Positions 38,551-46,814 are shown, numbered from the stretch's first letter. The stretch: DNA of 64,000 bases from Saprospiraceae bacterium (GCA_016714785.1 JADKCC010000034.1:19592-83591); one strand, 5' to 3'. Translations and numbers: made by a program. Notes: generated by a model from the sequence alone, not told the origin.

Positions 38551-39412
38551 TACTGCTATAAACAACGTAATATAGGGGCATAGCCCTGTAATCTTAAAAG
38601 CAAGGTGTAATCTTAGATGTCAGGGCTACGCCCCTAATAATTCCCACATGATCTTTTTACAAAGATTTCAGGGCTAAAGCCGCTAAAAAATTGGTCTTTG
38701 ATTTTTTTATAAATATGTTAGAGCTAATGCTCTTTATGTTTTATGCATTTCTCCAAATTCCGACGATTAGAAGGTTCATTATTGGGACATAGTCCTATAA
38801 TCTTTGTAATATTACTGTAAACAACGTCGTATAGGGGCATAGCCCTGTAATCTTAAAATTTGGGTGTTGTTTTTATGTCAGGGCTACGCCCCTTTGAATC
38901 CGTTCATGAACGTATTCTACAAAAATTTCAGGGCTACGCCCCTAATAATTCCCACATGATCTTTTTACAAAGATTTCAGGGCTAAACCCCTAAAAAAATG
39001 GTCTTTTATAAATATGTTAGAGCTAATGCTCTTTATGTTTTATGCATTTCTCAAATTCGAGTTATCTAGTGGAGGGGCGTCTGCACAACTTCATAGGGGC
39101 AGCCCTTAATCTTAAAATTTGGGTGTTGTTTTTATGTCAGGGCTACGCCCCTTTGAATCCGTTCATGAACGTATTCTACAAAGATGTCAGGGCTACGCCC
39201 CTAATAATTCCCACATGATCTTTTTACAAAGATTTCAGGGCTAAACCCCTAAAAAATTGGTCTTTGATTTTTTTATAAATATGTTAGAGCTAATGCTCTT
39301 TATGTTTTATGCATTTCTCCAAATTCCGACGATTATCTAGTGCGAAATAGGGACGCAGTCCTATAATCTTTGTAACATTACTGTAAACAACGTCGTATAG
39401 GGGCATAGCCCC
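38551..39412. repeat. Tandem array of about 260-300 bp units made of short covarying hairpins
   Basis: Three full units start at 38571, 38830 and about 39092, and a fourth broken one at 39396. Each unit runs through the same blocks: AGGGGCATAGCCCTGTAATC, CAGGGCTACGCCCCT, a CCCACATGATC block, CAGGGCTAAACCCCT, TTAGAGCTAATGCTCTTTA and ACTGTAAACAACGTCG. Units 2 and 3 gain a CGTTCATGAACG palindrome with an additional CAGGGCTACGCCCCT. The hairpin stems vary in a compensating way (GGGC/GCCC, GGAC/GTCC, GAGC/GCTC). No protein frame runs through. It occupies most of the 1.5-kb gap after the response regulator, and the first 170 bases of that gap (38380-38550) show nothing. Confidence 0.85.
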
Positions 39413-39905
39413 AAATTATCGATGATCGCAATTCTTATTTTGGGAGTATAGGATTTTCTTTTTTGGCTTCTTTTTTTTTGAATGCTATGTTAAGTCATAG
39501 ATATCTTCAGATTGTAGATTTAATCTTTTTTTTATTGGGTTCATCATTGGCAATTTGCAGTTTATATTATCTGCTCAAAAACGAATTGCTAATAGTTGAA
39601 AACAAAAATCTAAACATAATTTCGTTTTTTGGACTTCAACATAAAGAATTCTTCTTAACTGAACTCATTTCATACACAGTGAATCGACAAGCTTAACATT
39701 CGCAGACAAACATTTTAGCTACCATAGAATCAAAATATTGGGAATTGCTGAAGATTCTGAAGATTTTATTCCACAAGACCTTGTAAATTATTACAGAGAA
39801 CAGTTCCAAACCAAGTTTAACTTCTATGCTCTAATGGTAATTGCTATTTCATTTATAGGTTTTGGAATATATTTGGTGTTAAAAACTTTGAAAATAGTTA
39901 GTTAA
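39409..39905 (+). pseudogene. Small membrane protein gene, 5'-truncated at the repeat array and frameshifted
   Basis: The frame is open directly from the edge of the repeat array without a convincing start (TTG at 39463, ATG at 39487). It encodes two helices (LQIVDLIFFLLGSSLAICSL) and a PH-like strand region (LLIVENKNLNIISFFGLQHK), then stops after YTVNRQA. The next frame continues sensibly with LTFADKHFSYHRIKILGIAE, then DFIPQDLVNYYRE, and a last helix FYALMVIAISFIGFGIYLVL, stopping at 39905. The first part of the gene was probably lost when the repeats expanded or inserted. The family is not recognised beyond a PH-like membrane protein. Confidence 0.5.
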
Positions 39906-39955
39906 TTTACAAACTCACTTCAATAAAACATAACTACCTGAGCAAAAAAAATCAT

Positions 39956-39963
39956 TACCTTTG
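39956..39963 (+). promoter_or_regulatory. -7 element (TACCTTTG) of the methyltransferase gene
   Basis: An exact TAnnTTTG match. It covers the TTG at 39961, so translation more likely starts at the ATG at 39994, about 30 bases downstream. Confidence 0.5.
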
Positions 39964-39993
39964 AGCTTGAATACCAATGATAAATATAACATA

Positions 39994-40761
39994 ATGAGCA
40001 CATATTTCGATTCCAAATACATTGCTGCCCGCTACGAAAAAGGTCGTCCTTATTTTCATATGGAAACCATATTGACAATTAAAAATTATTTGGGGCTTCA
40101 TACCAAATTTGAAAGGGCTTTGGATGTGGCTTGTGGCACGGGTCTGTCTACTAAGGCACTGTTGGAATTAGCAAATCAGATTGATGCCACCGATATTTCC
40201 GCTGAAATGCTCCATAATGCCTATCATCACGAACGCATTTCATACAAAAAGTCAGCAGCCGAAGATCTATTATTTGAACCCAATACTTTCGATATCATTA
40301 CCGTGGCTTCGGGAATTCATTGGTTTGAAATTGACAAGTTTTTGATGGAAGCTCATCGGGTATTAAAAATAGGAAAATGGCTTGTAATCTATGATAGTTA
40401 TTTTGATGGCAAAATGTTAGATAATGAAACGTTTGATGATTGGTATCCACAAATATATACTGATAAATTTCCGCCACCGAAACGAAACGACAGCTATAAC
40501 TGGTCTAATGAAAACCTTAGAATTAAAAACTTTGAGCTGGTAACCGAACAAAAATGCAACTACCATATTGAATTTACCCTTGACCAATTGGTTTTGTATT
40601 TAACCACTCAGAGCAATATTACAGCACAAGTTGAACAAGGAATCACAAGTTATGAAGCAGCCGAAATATGGTTGCACCAACAATTAGAACCTTTTTTTAT
40701 CGGTGAAAGAAGCACGTTTCAATTTGGTGGATGGATCAAATATTTAAAAAATATAAATTAA
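39994..40761 (+). CDS. Class I SAM-dependent methyltransferase
   Basis: From ATG 39994 the protein has 255 residues. It shows a Methyltransf_11-type fold: RALDVACGTGLSTKALL (motif I), IDATDISAEMLHNA (motif II), FDIITVASGIHWFEIDKFLM (motif IV and the post-motif typical of this subfamily), and HRVLKIGKWLVIY. The start YFDSKYIAARYEKGRPYFH is common in small-molecule methyltransferases. The substrate is unknown. The gene stands alone after the repeat array and a decayed gene. Confidence 0.88.
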   Translation: MSTYFDSKYIAARYEKGRPYFHMETILTIKNYLGLHTKFERALDVACGTGLSTKALLELANQIDATDISAEMLHNAYHHERISYKKSAAEDLLFEPNTFDIITVASGIHWFEIDKFLMEAHRVLKIGKWLVIYDSYFDGKMLDNETFDDWYPQIYTDKFPPPKRNDSYNWSNENLRIKNFELVTEQKCNYHIEFTLDQLVLYLTTQSNITAQVEQGITSYEAAEIWLHQQLEPFFIGERSTFQFGGWIKYLKNIN

Positions 40762-40768
40762 TACGTCT

Positions 40769-40927
40769 ATGACATTCAGAATAGCAAGGCATACAACCGA
40801 TTTGGAGGCAATAGAAATATTTTATACAAGTATTGTCGGATTACGAAAGTTGGGTGGTTTTCAAAACCATGATGGTTATGATGGTATCTTTTTAGGGCAT
40901 CCGCATCAAGATTGGCATTTGGAATAA
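40769..40927 (+). pseudogene. N-terminal stub of a VOC (glyoxalase/bleomycin-resistance) protein
   Basis: A 52-residue frame reads MTFRIARHTTDLEAIEIFYT, then GLRKLGGFQNHDGYDGIFLG and ends HQDWHLE. It is a good match to the first third of VOC-superfamily proteins, which are normally about 120 residues. The rest of the domain is missing. It starts 7 bases after the methyltransferase stop, as in an operon. The following sequence is the tail of another protein (40927-41055), so a deletion probably joined two genes. Confidence 0.6.
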
Positions 40928-41055
40928 ATAAGGAAGCAAAAGACCCTCTAAATATTATATCAGTATTTTTGATCTTCTTTTTTATTTTCTTAAGCGGACA
41001 AATTTTATCGATTATTAAAATTGTAAAACTTACAAAAAAGAAACAAACTAATTGA
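40927..41055 (+). pseudogene. C-terminal stub of an unidentified membrane protein
   Basis: An open frame of 42 codons without a start reads KEAKDPLNIISVFLIFFFIF, then LSGQILSIIKIVKLTKKK and a stop. It has one hydrophobic helix and a Lys-rich end, as in the last helix of a small membrane protein. It begins exactly where the VOC stub ends. This is an inference from a short stretch and could be chance. Confidence 0.3.
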
Positions 41056-41183
41056 TACACTGATATTAGTAGTTATAACCAGATGTTCAGCTAATTGCAA
41101 ATTACATTTGCAATTACAATCCTTTACCTCATGATCCAAACAAATTTTCCACTCCACATATAACCACTATCCAATCCTTTTTG

Positions 41184-41191
41184 TACATTTG
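41184..41191 (+). promoter_or_regulatory. -7 element (TACATTTG) of the first propeller lipoprotein
   Basis: An exact TAnnTTTG match 25 bases before the ATG at 41216. It overlaps the upstream TTG at 41189 and so argues against that start. The -33 box is weak. Confidence 0.45.
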
Positions 41192-41215
41192 TATAACAAC
41201 CAGATAAAAAATAAG

Positions 41216-42286
41216 ATGCAATTCATTTTTAGATATATTTCATTGGTGGTTTTAGTTTCCATACTTATATCTTGTAATGGACAAATTAAAACTGAAAAAC
41301 CATCATTTGATGCGGAGAAAGTGGCAGGTGTCAGTAAAGTTCCTATTCCTAATGAGGGATTTTCAAATGGTTTTGTGGATAAAGATGGTTCGCTTTGGTT
41401 CACGAGTAATGGTGGTGGTATATTTCATTATGAAGGGGAAACATTTAAAAACTATACGGTGAATAATGGATTGAGTAGCAATCAAGTCTTTTGTATCGTT
41501 TCAGACCATGAAAATAATCTTTGGTTTGGAACTCAAAACGGATTAACCAAATACAACCGAAAACAATTTGAACATATTTCTTTACCGTATCAAGATACCT
41601 CAGGTGTCTGGCTAGATAAAGTCTATCCTATGATAAATCCTAACGCTGTCCACTCATTAGCAACTGATGATAAGCATAATTTATGGATTGGAACTGCTGG
41701 TGGCGGCGCTTATCGCTACGATGGGAAAAACTTCAAATCCTATTTAACAGAAATCGGCCAAAAACAAGAGGATAGTTTGTACCACAATTGGATCCCATTT
41801 ATAAGAAAGGATAACGATGGCAATATGTGGTTTGCTTCTATGACACACGGAGGCATTAATCGATTTGATGGTAAAGTATTTACACAATATTTGATAAAAG
41901 ATGGATTGAGTGATAGCCAGGTAAGAACGATCTACTGCGACAAATCTGGAAAGATATGGATGGGCTTCAATGGAAATAGAAAAAGCGGATTGACGGTATA
42001 TGACGGAAACACATTTAAGACTTATTCACTTAATGACGGCCTTTGTAATCCGAGAATACGATCCATATACGAAGATAAAAATGGTAAGCTTTGGCTCGGA
42101 GCCAACTTGGGAAATTTATGTATATTTGATGGTCAACACTTTACTGAATTTAACCACAAAGGACAGTCGTTTTATGATGTCTTATTCATTATTGGAGATA
42201 TGGAAGGCAATATTTGGTTTGGTGGACCACAAGGATTATGGAAGTATGATGGGGGAAATGTCATAGACATGGCATCAAAGGAATGA
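41216..42286 (+). CDS. Two-component-regulator-propeller lipoprotein (Reg_prop repeats)
   Basis: From ATG 41216 the 356-residue protein begins with a lipoprotein signal (LVSILISC, Cys at about 20, then NGQIKTEKP). The rest is a chain of at least six Reg_prop blades with the pattern D..GNLWFGT..GL..Y.G..F..Y: DKDGSLWFTSNGGGIFHYEG, DHENNLWFGTQNGLTKYN, DKHNLWIGTAGGGAYRYDG, NDGNMWFASMTHGGINRFDG and others. Such propellers form the periplasmic sensor half of hybrid two-component systems. Here no kinase part is attached. The protein is probably a membrane-anchored ligand-binding module. A close relative lies at 43223. Confidence 0.87.
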   Translation: MQFIFRYISLVVLVSILISCNGQIKTEKPSFDAEKVAGVSKVPIPNEGFSNGFVDKDGSLWFTSNGGGIFHYEGETFKNYTVNNGLSSNQVFCIVSDHENNLWFGTQNGLTKYNRKQFEHISLPYQDTSGVWLDKVYPMINPNAVHSLATDDKHNLWIGTAGGGAYRYDGKNFKSYLTEIGQKQEDSLYHNWIPFIRKDNDGNMWFASMTHGGINRFDGKVFTQYLIKDGLSDSQVRTIYCDKSGKIWMGFNGNRKSGLTVYDGNTFKTYSLNDGLCNPRIRSIYEDKNGKLWLGANLGNLCIFDGQHFTEFNHKGQSFYDVLFIIGDMEGNIWFGGPQGLWKYDGGNVIDMASKE

Positions 42287-42330
42287 TAGTATGACTTTAT
42301 CAACCAACACATACAAAAAGGAGATTAAAG

Positions 42331-42858
42331 ATGGCGAAACAAAAGCAAATAGATGTTTGGATTGATAAATTGACAAATAGTATCGTAAATACTATTTCAG
42401 GTGAGAGTTTTCCAACCAGCATCACCTTAGTAAAATTAGCTGAACTTAAATCCGTAACAAAAGCCAACGGATGGAATTTTAATTGGAAAGCAGAAGTAAA
42501 GAAAAATGATCTACAAGTATATAAATTGACTACAAGGGATAATCCCACAATAATTCATGGCTTAGTAAGTCTGAAATTGGAAGAAGATCATGTTTTTGTT
42601 AGTATTATTGAAAATGCCCCATTTAACATCGGGAAAACTAAATTGTATAAAGGCGTTCCAGCGAATTTATTTGCATACGCTTGTAAAGTAAGTTGGGATT
42701 TCGGGAACCAAGGTGCTGTAGCTTTTGTTTCTAAAACTAGACTTTTAGAGCATTACGAGCAAAGCTTAGGTGCAGTTCACTTAGGTAACTCAAGGATGGT
42801 GATTTTACCAATGGATGCTCTAAATTTAATAAGGCGATATTTTCTAAATCAAAAATAA
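42331..42858 (+). CDS. Conserved hypothetical protein with GNAT-like pattern, first of a gene pair
   Basis: The 175-residue cytoplasmic protein has an AAGGAG-type Shine-Dalgarno before its ATG. The pattern of strands and helices (VYKLTTRDNPTIIHGLVSLK, VFVSIIENAPFNIGKTKLY, then GVPANLFAYACKVSWDFGN and LLEHYEQSLGAV) resembles an acetyltransferase (GNAT) fold. The acetyl-CoA loop is not canonical. It is followed 7 bases later by a 61-residue protein. I recall similar pairs in Bacteroidota genomes without a known function. A toxin-antitoxin role is conceivable but not shown. Confidence 0.7.
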   Translation: MAKQKQIDVWIDKLTNSIVNTISGESFPTSITLVKLAELKSVTKANGWNFNWKAEVKKNDLQVYKLTTRDNPTIIHGLVSLKLEEDHVFVSIIENAPFNIGKTKLYKGVPANLFAYACKVSWDFGNQGAVAFVSKTRLLEHYEQSLGAVHLGNSRMVILPMDALNLIRRYFLNQK

Positions 42859-42865
42859 AATAGAA

Positions 42866-43051
42866 ATGGATATAATTAAAGAACCGGAAGGAGTTGATTT
42901 TGTAGTCGAACCAGTACAATTAACAAAAGCAGACAAAGATCTTATTTCAAAGGCTATTGCTCATTACAAAGTAACAGGTGAAAAGCTAAGTGTACCGCAT
43001 CCTAAATCTAAAATATCCAAAATTATGAAGGATTTAATCACTAAGTCATAA
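42866..43051 (+). CDS. Small conserved hypothetical protein, second of the pair
   Basis: The 61-residue protein is charged and without hydrophobic helices. It begins MDIIKEPEGVDFVVEPVQLT and continues with a helical stretch KADKDLISKAIAHYKV. The N-terminal motif IIKEPEGVDFVVEP is distinctive, and the rest may form a two-helix unit. Its 7-base spacing from the GNAT-like gene suggests co-translation and probably interaction. It is not one of the common ribbon-helix-helix antitoxins. Confidence 0.65.
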   Translation: MDIIKEPEGVDFVVEPVQLTKADKDLISKAIAHYKVTGEKLSVPHPKSKISKIMKDLITKS

Positions 43052-43222
43052 ACTGTTCAGTCTAAAACGATCACAAGCTTAAATGCATATTCCGCTCTAT
43101 GAGTATGGCAAGTCACAACGCCTGTTTCTATTTTTTCCAGTTTTTATCTTTTTAGTCTAACCAAAGGAGTATTTTTGACAGCCATTAGTATATTCAAAGC
43201 TTAAACAATTAAACAAATCCAA

Positions 43223-44272
43223 ATGAAAATTTTAATCTTCACATTACTGACGACTTTATCGTTTTCCTGCAAATCCCAAGAGCAGCAACCAGAAAATGTA
43301 AAAAGTAACCTTCCAGCCGAACAGAAAGACACTACTCAAATCGGAGAATACGTAGTAGAAACATTTCAGGATTCAAAAGGAAATATTTGGTTTGGAACTT
43401 TAGACGAAGGCGCTGCAAAATATGACGGAAATAAGTTGGTTTATCTTACCATGGAAGATGGACTGCCGAGCAATAGAATTGTGCAAATCATAGAAGATAA
43501 TTCTGGCGATTTATGGTTCGGCACTGGTGAAGGTATATCGAAATACGATGGTAAAACATTTACAAACTACTCGGAAAAAGATGGATTGTGCAGTAATATG
43601 ATTAGCAATCTATTGATCGATAGCAAAGGAACATTTTGGATTGGAACTTGGGGCGGAGTTTGTACCTTTGACTATAGTCGATTTGAAAACTTCGAGATTC
43701 CTTACCCAGCAGTAGATACTTATATCAATCCTGATACTAAAAACTGGATAACTGTGATCATGGAAGATGCTAAAGGAAATATCTGGTTTGGGAGAGATGG
43801 CTGCGGAGCATGTAAATATGATGGAAATTCGATGGTACATTTCACCACTAAAAAAGGTTTGAACTCAAATAATGTTCAGTCCATTGTGGAAGATACAAAA
43901 GGGAGCTTATGGTTTGGGACCAGGGTAGGAGAAAAAGATAATTTGGACCCAAATAAACGACTTGGGTCAGGTGGATTAAACAAATACGATGGTAAAAAAG
44001 TCACGCACTTTCCTGAAATAAAAGGATTTAGCGAAAGTGATGTTTATTCCATTCACAGAGATATAACAAACGATTTATGGTTTAGCACAAGAAGTCACGG
44101 AGTGTACAAACTTGTAAATAATGAATTCGTAAATTATACCGTTCCTCTTTCCACAATGAGTTTTTTGAAAGACAAAAAAGGGAATGTATGGTTGGGATGT
44201 GCCGGTGGTCTTTATAGAATCGCAGCTGATGGAAAGATAATGAATGTAACGAAAGACGGACCTTGGAACTGA
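43223..44272 (+). CDS. Second two-component-regulator-propeller lipoprotein
   Basis: The 349-residue protein has a lipoprotein signal (MKILIFTLLTTLSFSC, Cys at 16) and about seven Reg_prop blades: DSKGNIWFGTLDEGAAKYDG, DNSGDLWFGTGEGISKYDG, DAKGNIWFGRDGCGACKYDG, then DTKGSLWFGTRVGEKDN with an insertion and KDKKGNVWLGCAGGLYRI. It is a paralogue of the gene at 41216, separated by the GNAT-like pair. A -7-like TATTTTTG lies at 43170-43177. No attached kinase or response regulator is present. Confidence 0.87.
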   Translation: MKILIFTLLTTLSFSCKSQEQQPENVKSNLPAEQKDTTQIGEYVVETFQDSKGNIWFGTLDEGAAKYDGNKLVYLTMEDGLPSNRIVQIIEDNSGDLWFGTGEGISKYDGKTFTNYSEKDGLCSNMISNLLIDSKGTFWIGTWGGVCTFDYSRFENFEIPYPAVDTYINPDTKNWITVIMEDAKGNIWFGRDGCGACKYDGNSMVHFTTKKGLNSNNVQSIVEDTKGSLWFGTRVGEKDNLDPNKRLGSGGLNKYDGKKVTHFPEIKGFSESDVYSIHRDITNDLWFSTRSHGVYKLVNNEFVNYTVPLSTMSFLKDKKGNVWLGCAGGLYRIAADGKIMNVTKDGPWN

Positions 44273-44389
44273 TGATAACTGATGGTAATGAATGGTTTAG
44301 AAGTCATAGAACTTGTGACTTCTTAGCGTTACTTCGACAATCTGCTTCATATAATATCTATAGTGTAATATTAAAAGAGAAGTAAATAC

Positions 44390-44420
44390 TTGACAGTAAT
44401 ACCAATAGTTGGTATCTTTG
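44390..44420 (+). promoter_or_regulatory. Bacteroidota-type promoter of the parD gene
   Basis: TTG at 44390-44392 and TATCTTTG at 44413-44420 are spaced by 20 bases, identical to the arrangement before the ArsR operon. The parD ATG is 16 bases further on. Confidence 0.75.
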
Positions 44421-44436
44421 CAATAAAAAAAGTAAA

Positions 44437-44682
44437 ATGTCAAAGAATACATCTGTTGCATTGGGAGATCATTTCGAGCAAATAATAGAAAAAAGTATAA
44501 AATCAGGAAGATACTCTTCTGCTAGTGAAGTCATAAGAGAAGGCCTAAGACTTGTAGATGAAAGGGAACAAAAAATACAGATACTTCGAGAAGCAATAGA
44601 AGCAGGTGAAAGAAGTGGATATGTCAAAGATTTTGATCCTATAAAACACTTAGAAGCACTTAATCAGAGTTACAATAAATAA
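44437..44682 (+). CDS. parD: Orphan ParD-family antitoxin
   Basis: The 81-residue protein matches ParD/CopG-type antitoxins: an N-terminal ribbon-helix-helix (KNTSVALGDHFEQIIEKSI, SGRYSSASEVIREGLRLVDE) for DNA binding, and a C-terminal region (LREAIEAGERSGYVKDFDP) that would wrap the toxin. Such genes are normally followed at once by parE, encoding a gyrase-inhibiting toxin. Here only a few codons resembling a ParE end remain, so the antitoxin appears to be a leftover. Its own promoter is intact and may be autoregulated. Confidence 0.92.
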   Translation: MSKNTSVALGDHFEQIIEKSIKSGRYSSASEVIREGLRLVDEREQKIQILREAIEAGERSGYVKDFDPIKHLEALNQSYNK

Positions 44683-44714
44683 CAATTGATTTAGAAAAGC
44701 ATCTCCATGAATAA
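44679..44714 (+). pseudogene. Possible C-terminal remnant of parE
   Basis: Right after parD, in another frame, the codons read ITIDLEKHLHE and stop. ParE/RelE toxins commonly end in a phrase like LHQSMD..KHL, and ParE follows ParD with the same spacing. A deletion of nearly the whole toxin gene would leave this tail. The match is only about eight residues, so it is suggestive only. The following 100 bases contain nothing recognised. Confidence 0.35.
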
Positions 44715-44818
44715 ATCAGCCTAGGCAAAAAGGCTATAACGCACAGCTTTCTTTTCAGTAAGCCATAATGTAAACTTAGCCATTTTGCTAATATTACAAC
44801 TAACAACATCACAGACCA

Positions 44819-45826
44819 ATGACACATTTTCCAGTCACAAATTCTAATCTTTCGGCGAAACATTTAGGTCTGTTTTTGCAGAAAAAATATGCTTTGAGCA
44901 AAGACACTACTTGCCAAATCATAAAAGCAGGGATCAATGATACATATCTAGTTACTGACGTTACTGGCAAATATGTGTTTAGAGTTTATAGTTTGAATTG
45001 GCGTACCAAAACGGAGATAGAAGAAGAAATTACATTGCTGCTTCGACTCAAGGAAAATGGCATTGCTGTTTCCTATCCATTACCAGACAAAGAAAACAAC
45101 TACATTCAAACACTCAATGCTCCAGAAGGAGATAGATTTGCAGTGCTTTTTACATTTGCAGCAGGTAAAAAACAACACATCATATCAGAAGAAACACATT
45201 TCCAAATCGGACAACTCATAGCTCGATTGCATAAGATAACCATTCATCAGAGATTAAATCGGATAGACTATACACCCGAAGTAATCTTAGTGGATTCATT
45301 AAATAAAGTATCTGCCTTTTTGTCGAGTGATACAGCAGAAATGCACTTTATGAGATCAGCTCAAACTTACTTGTTGAAGGAGTTTGAGACTTCCGACATC
45401 TCCCAAATCAGACATGGTATTGTCCATCTAGATATTTGGTTTGACAATCTAAACATCACCACGGACAACCAGATAACGATTTTTGATTTTGATTTCTGTG
45501 GCAATGGTTGGCTTTGTCTAGATGTGGCGTACTATATTTTACAACTGCACAATATTGAGAAATATGAAGCCAAAGATTATCAGCCTAAGGTGGATCATTT
45601 TCTGAAAGGATATGAATCTGTGACACCATTAAGCACGGAAGAAAAACGACTTATTCCGATGCTTGGTGTATGTTTATATTTTTTTTACTTAGGTGTGCAA
45701 TGTCAGCGGTATGATAATTGGTCCAATTCCTTTTTGAGTGAAAATTATTTAAAAAGATTTATCACTGGCCTTGTTAAAAGATATTATGACATATATAAAA
45801 TTGGAGGACATGAGAATGGTGGCTAA
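44819..45826 (+). CDS. APH-family phosphotransferase
   Basis: The 335-residue kinase-like protein has the aminoglycoside-phosphotransferase fold: a nucleotide-loop region GINDTYLVTDVTGKYVFRVY, the Lys-equivalent strand, the catalytic HLDIWFDN (a Brenner-type HxDxxxxN, about residue 205) and the metal-binding FDFDFCGNGW. Family members phosphorylate small substrates such as aminoglycosides, choline or homoserine. The motif HLDIWFDN differs from the HGDLHPGN of resistance enzymes, so antibiotic resistance should not be assumed. The gene has its own ATG and no operon partners. Confidence 0.82.
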   Translation: MTHFPVTNSNLSAKHLGLFLQKKYALSKDTTCQIIKAGINDTYLVTDVTGKYVFRVYSLNWRTKTEIEEEITLLLRLKENGIAVSYPLPDKENNYIQTLNAPEGDRFAVLFTFAAGKKQHIISEETHFQIGQLIARLHKITIHQRLNRIDYTPEVILVDSLNKVSAFLSSDTAEMHFMRSAQTYLLKEFETSDISQIRHGIVHLDIWFDNLNITTDNQITIFDFDFCGNGWLCLDVAYYILQLHNIEKYEAKDYQPKVDHFLKGYESVTPLSTEEKRLIPMLGVCLYFFYLGVQCQRYDNWSNSFLSENYLKRFITGLVKRYYDIYKIGGHENGG

Positions 45827-46091
45827 CCAATATCAATTTATAGGTAGCATACTTAGCAAACACAAAACGTTACTTTTATACTTGAGTCCACTCCTATAAG
45901 TCAAAAATGATGAAATGCGACTAAGACTCCAAGACTCTAGGGTTTATAAAGTATTGATTATTAATTATATGGAATGTGGGATTTTTTGTATTTTTGCGAC
46001 TTTGTGGCAAAATTATACTTTTCGGAGCTTACCTATACTTGAAATTTCAACCTTTTCAGAAACCTTAGGCATAATCAAAACAGTAAACAAA

Positions 46092-46814
46092 ATGATAAAA
46101 GAAAAAATAATTTCCGCGTATGAGCTCATGGCTGAGAAGTATAATGAACTGATAGACCACAAGCCTCACAACGCATATTATGATAGACCCAATACGCTTC
46201 AATTATTACCAAATGTAAGCGGTAAAATAATCCTTGATGCAGCATGTGGGCCGGGAAAATATGCAGAAATCCTTATTGAAAAAGGAGCTACAGTCATAGG
46301 ATTTGACATTAGCCCCAAAATGGTAGAATTGGCCAAAAAAAGAAATAAGGAAAAAGGAACGTTTTTTGTTCATGACCTATCGTCACCTATTTCTATGATA
46401 GAAACTAACAGCTGCGATATTGTCCTGTGTGCATTAGCGCTGCATTATATCAAAGATTGGACATTTACAATCAGAGAATTTCATAGAGTATTGAAAGATA
46501 AAGGAACCTTTGTCTTATCCATTGAACACCCTTTTAATGATTATATTTTTTTCAAATCTAAAAAATACTTTGAAGTAGAAAATGCAAAATGTACTTGGAA
46601 AGGATTCGGACAACCCATTGAGGTAAATAGTTTTAGAAGACCCTTAAACGAATGCATAACACCTTTGACCGACAACGGCTTTTACATTGATAAATTAGTT
46701 GAACCAAAACCGACAATAGAGTTTGAAAAGTTAGACCCAAGACATTACAAAGAACTCAATGAGTTTCCTGCATTTATGTGCATTAGAGCTATAAAAAGAA
46801 TTGGTGATGAATAA
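46092..46814 (+). CDS. Class I SAM-dependent methyltransferase
   Basis: From ATG 46092 the 240-residue protein reads YELMAEKYNELIDHKPHNAY, IILDAACGPGKYAEILIEKG (motif I), VIGFDISPKMVELAKKR, then IVLCALALHYIKDW and FHRVLKDKGTFVLSIEHPF. It is a Methyltransf_11/25-type enzyme related to UbiE-like or small-molecule methyltransferases; the substrate is unknown. The frame is open back to 45915, but those 59 codons resemble no protein and contain a -7 promoter motif (TATTTTTG at 45989-45996), so the later start is chosen. The gap 45827-46091 holds only this promoter. Confidence 0.87.
   Translation: MIKEKIISAYELMAEKYNELIDHKPHNAYYDRPNTLQLLPNVSGKIILDAACGPGKYAEILIEKGATVIGFDISPKMVELAKKRNKEKGTFFVHDLSSPISMIETNSCDIVLCALALHYIKDWTFTIREFHRVLKDKGTFVLSIEHPFNDYIFFKSKKYFEVENAKCTWKGFGQPIEVNSFRRPLNECITPLTDNGFYIDKLVEPKPTIEFEKLDPRHYKELNEFPAFMCIRAIKRIGDE

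Noticed and set aside
38551..39412. CRISPR array as an explanation of the tandem repeats
   Set aside because: Units are 260-300 bases and composed of several hairpins, not short repeats with unique spacers; no cas genes are nearby.
40776..41060. Minus-strand frame of 94 codons
   Set aside because: It lies opposite the VOC stub, whose plus-strand translation matches a known family; the minus frame resembles nothing.
44819..45826. Antibiotic-resistance aminoglycoside kinase
   Set aside because: The fold fits, but the catalytic motif HLDIWFDN differs from resistance enzymes and there is no mobile context, so only the family is claimed.
45915..46091. N-terminal extension of the methyltransferase from 45915
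   Set aside because: The 59 extra codons do not resemble any protein and contain a -7 promoter element; the domain begins at the ATG at 46092.
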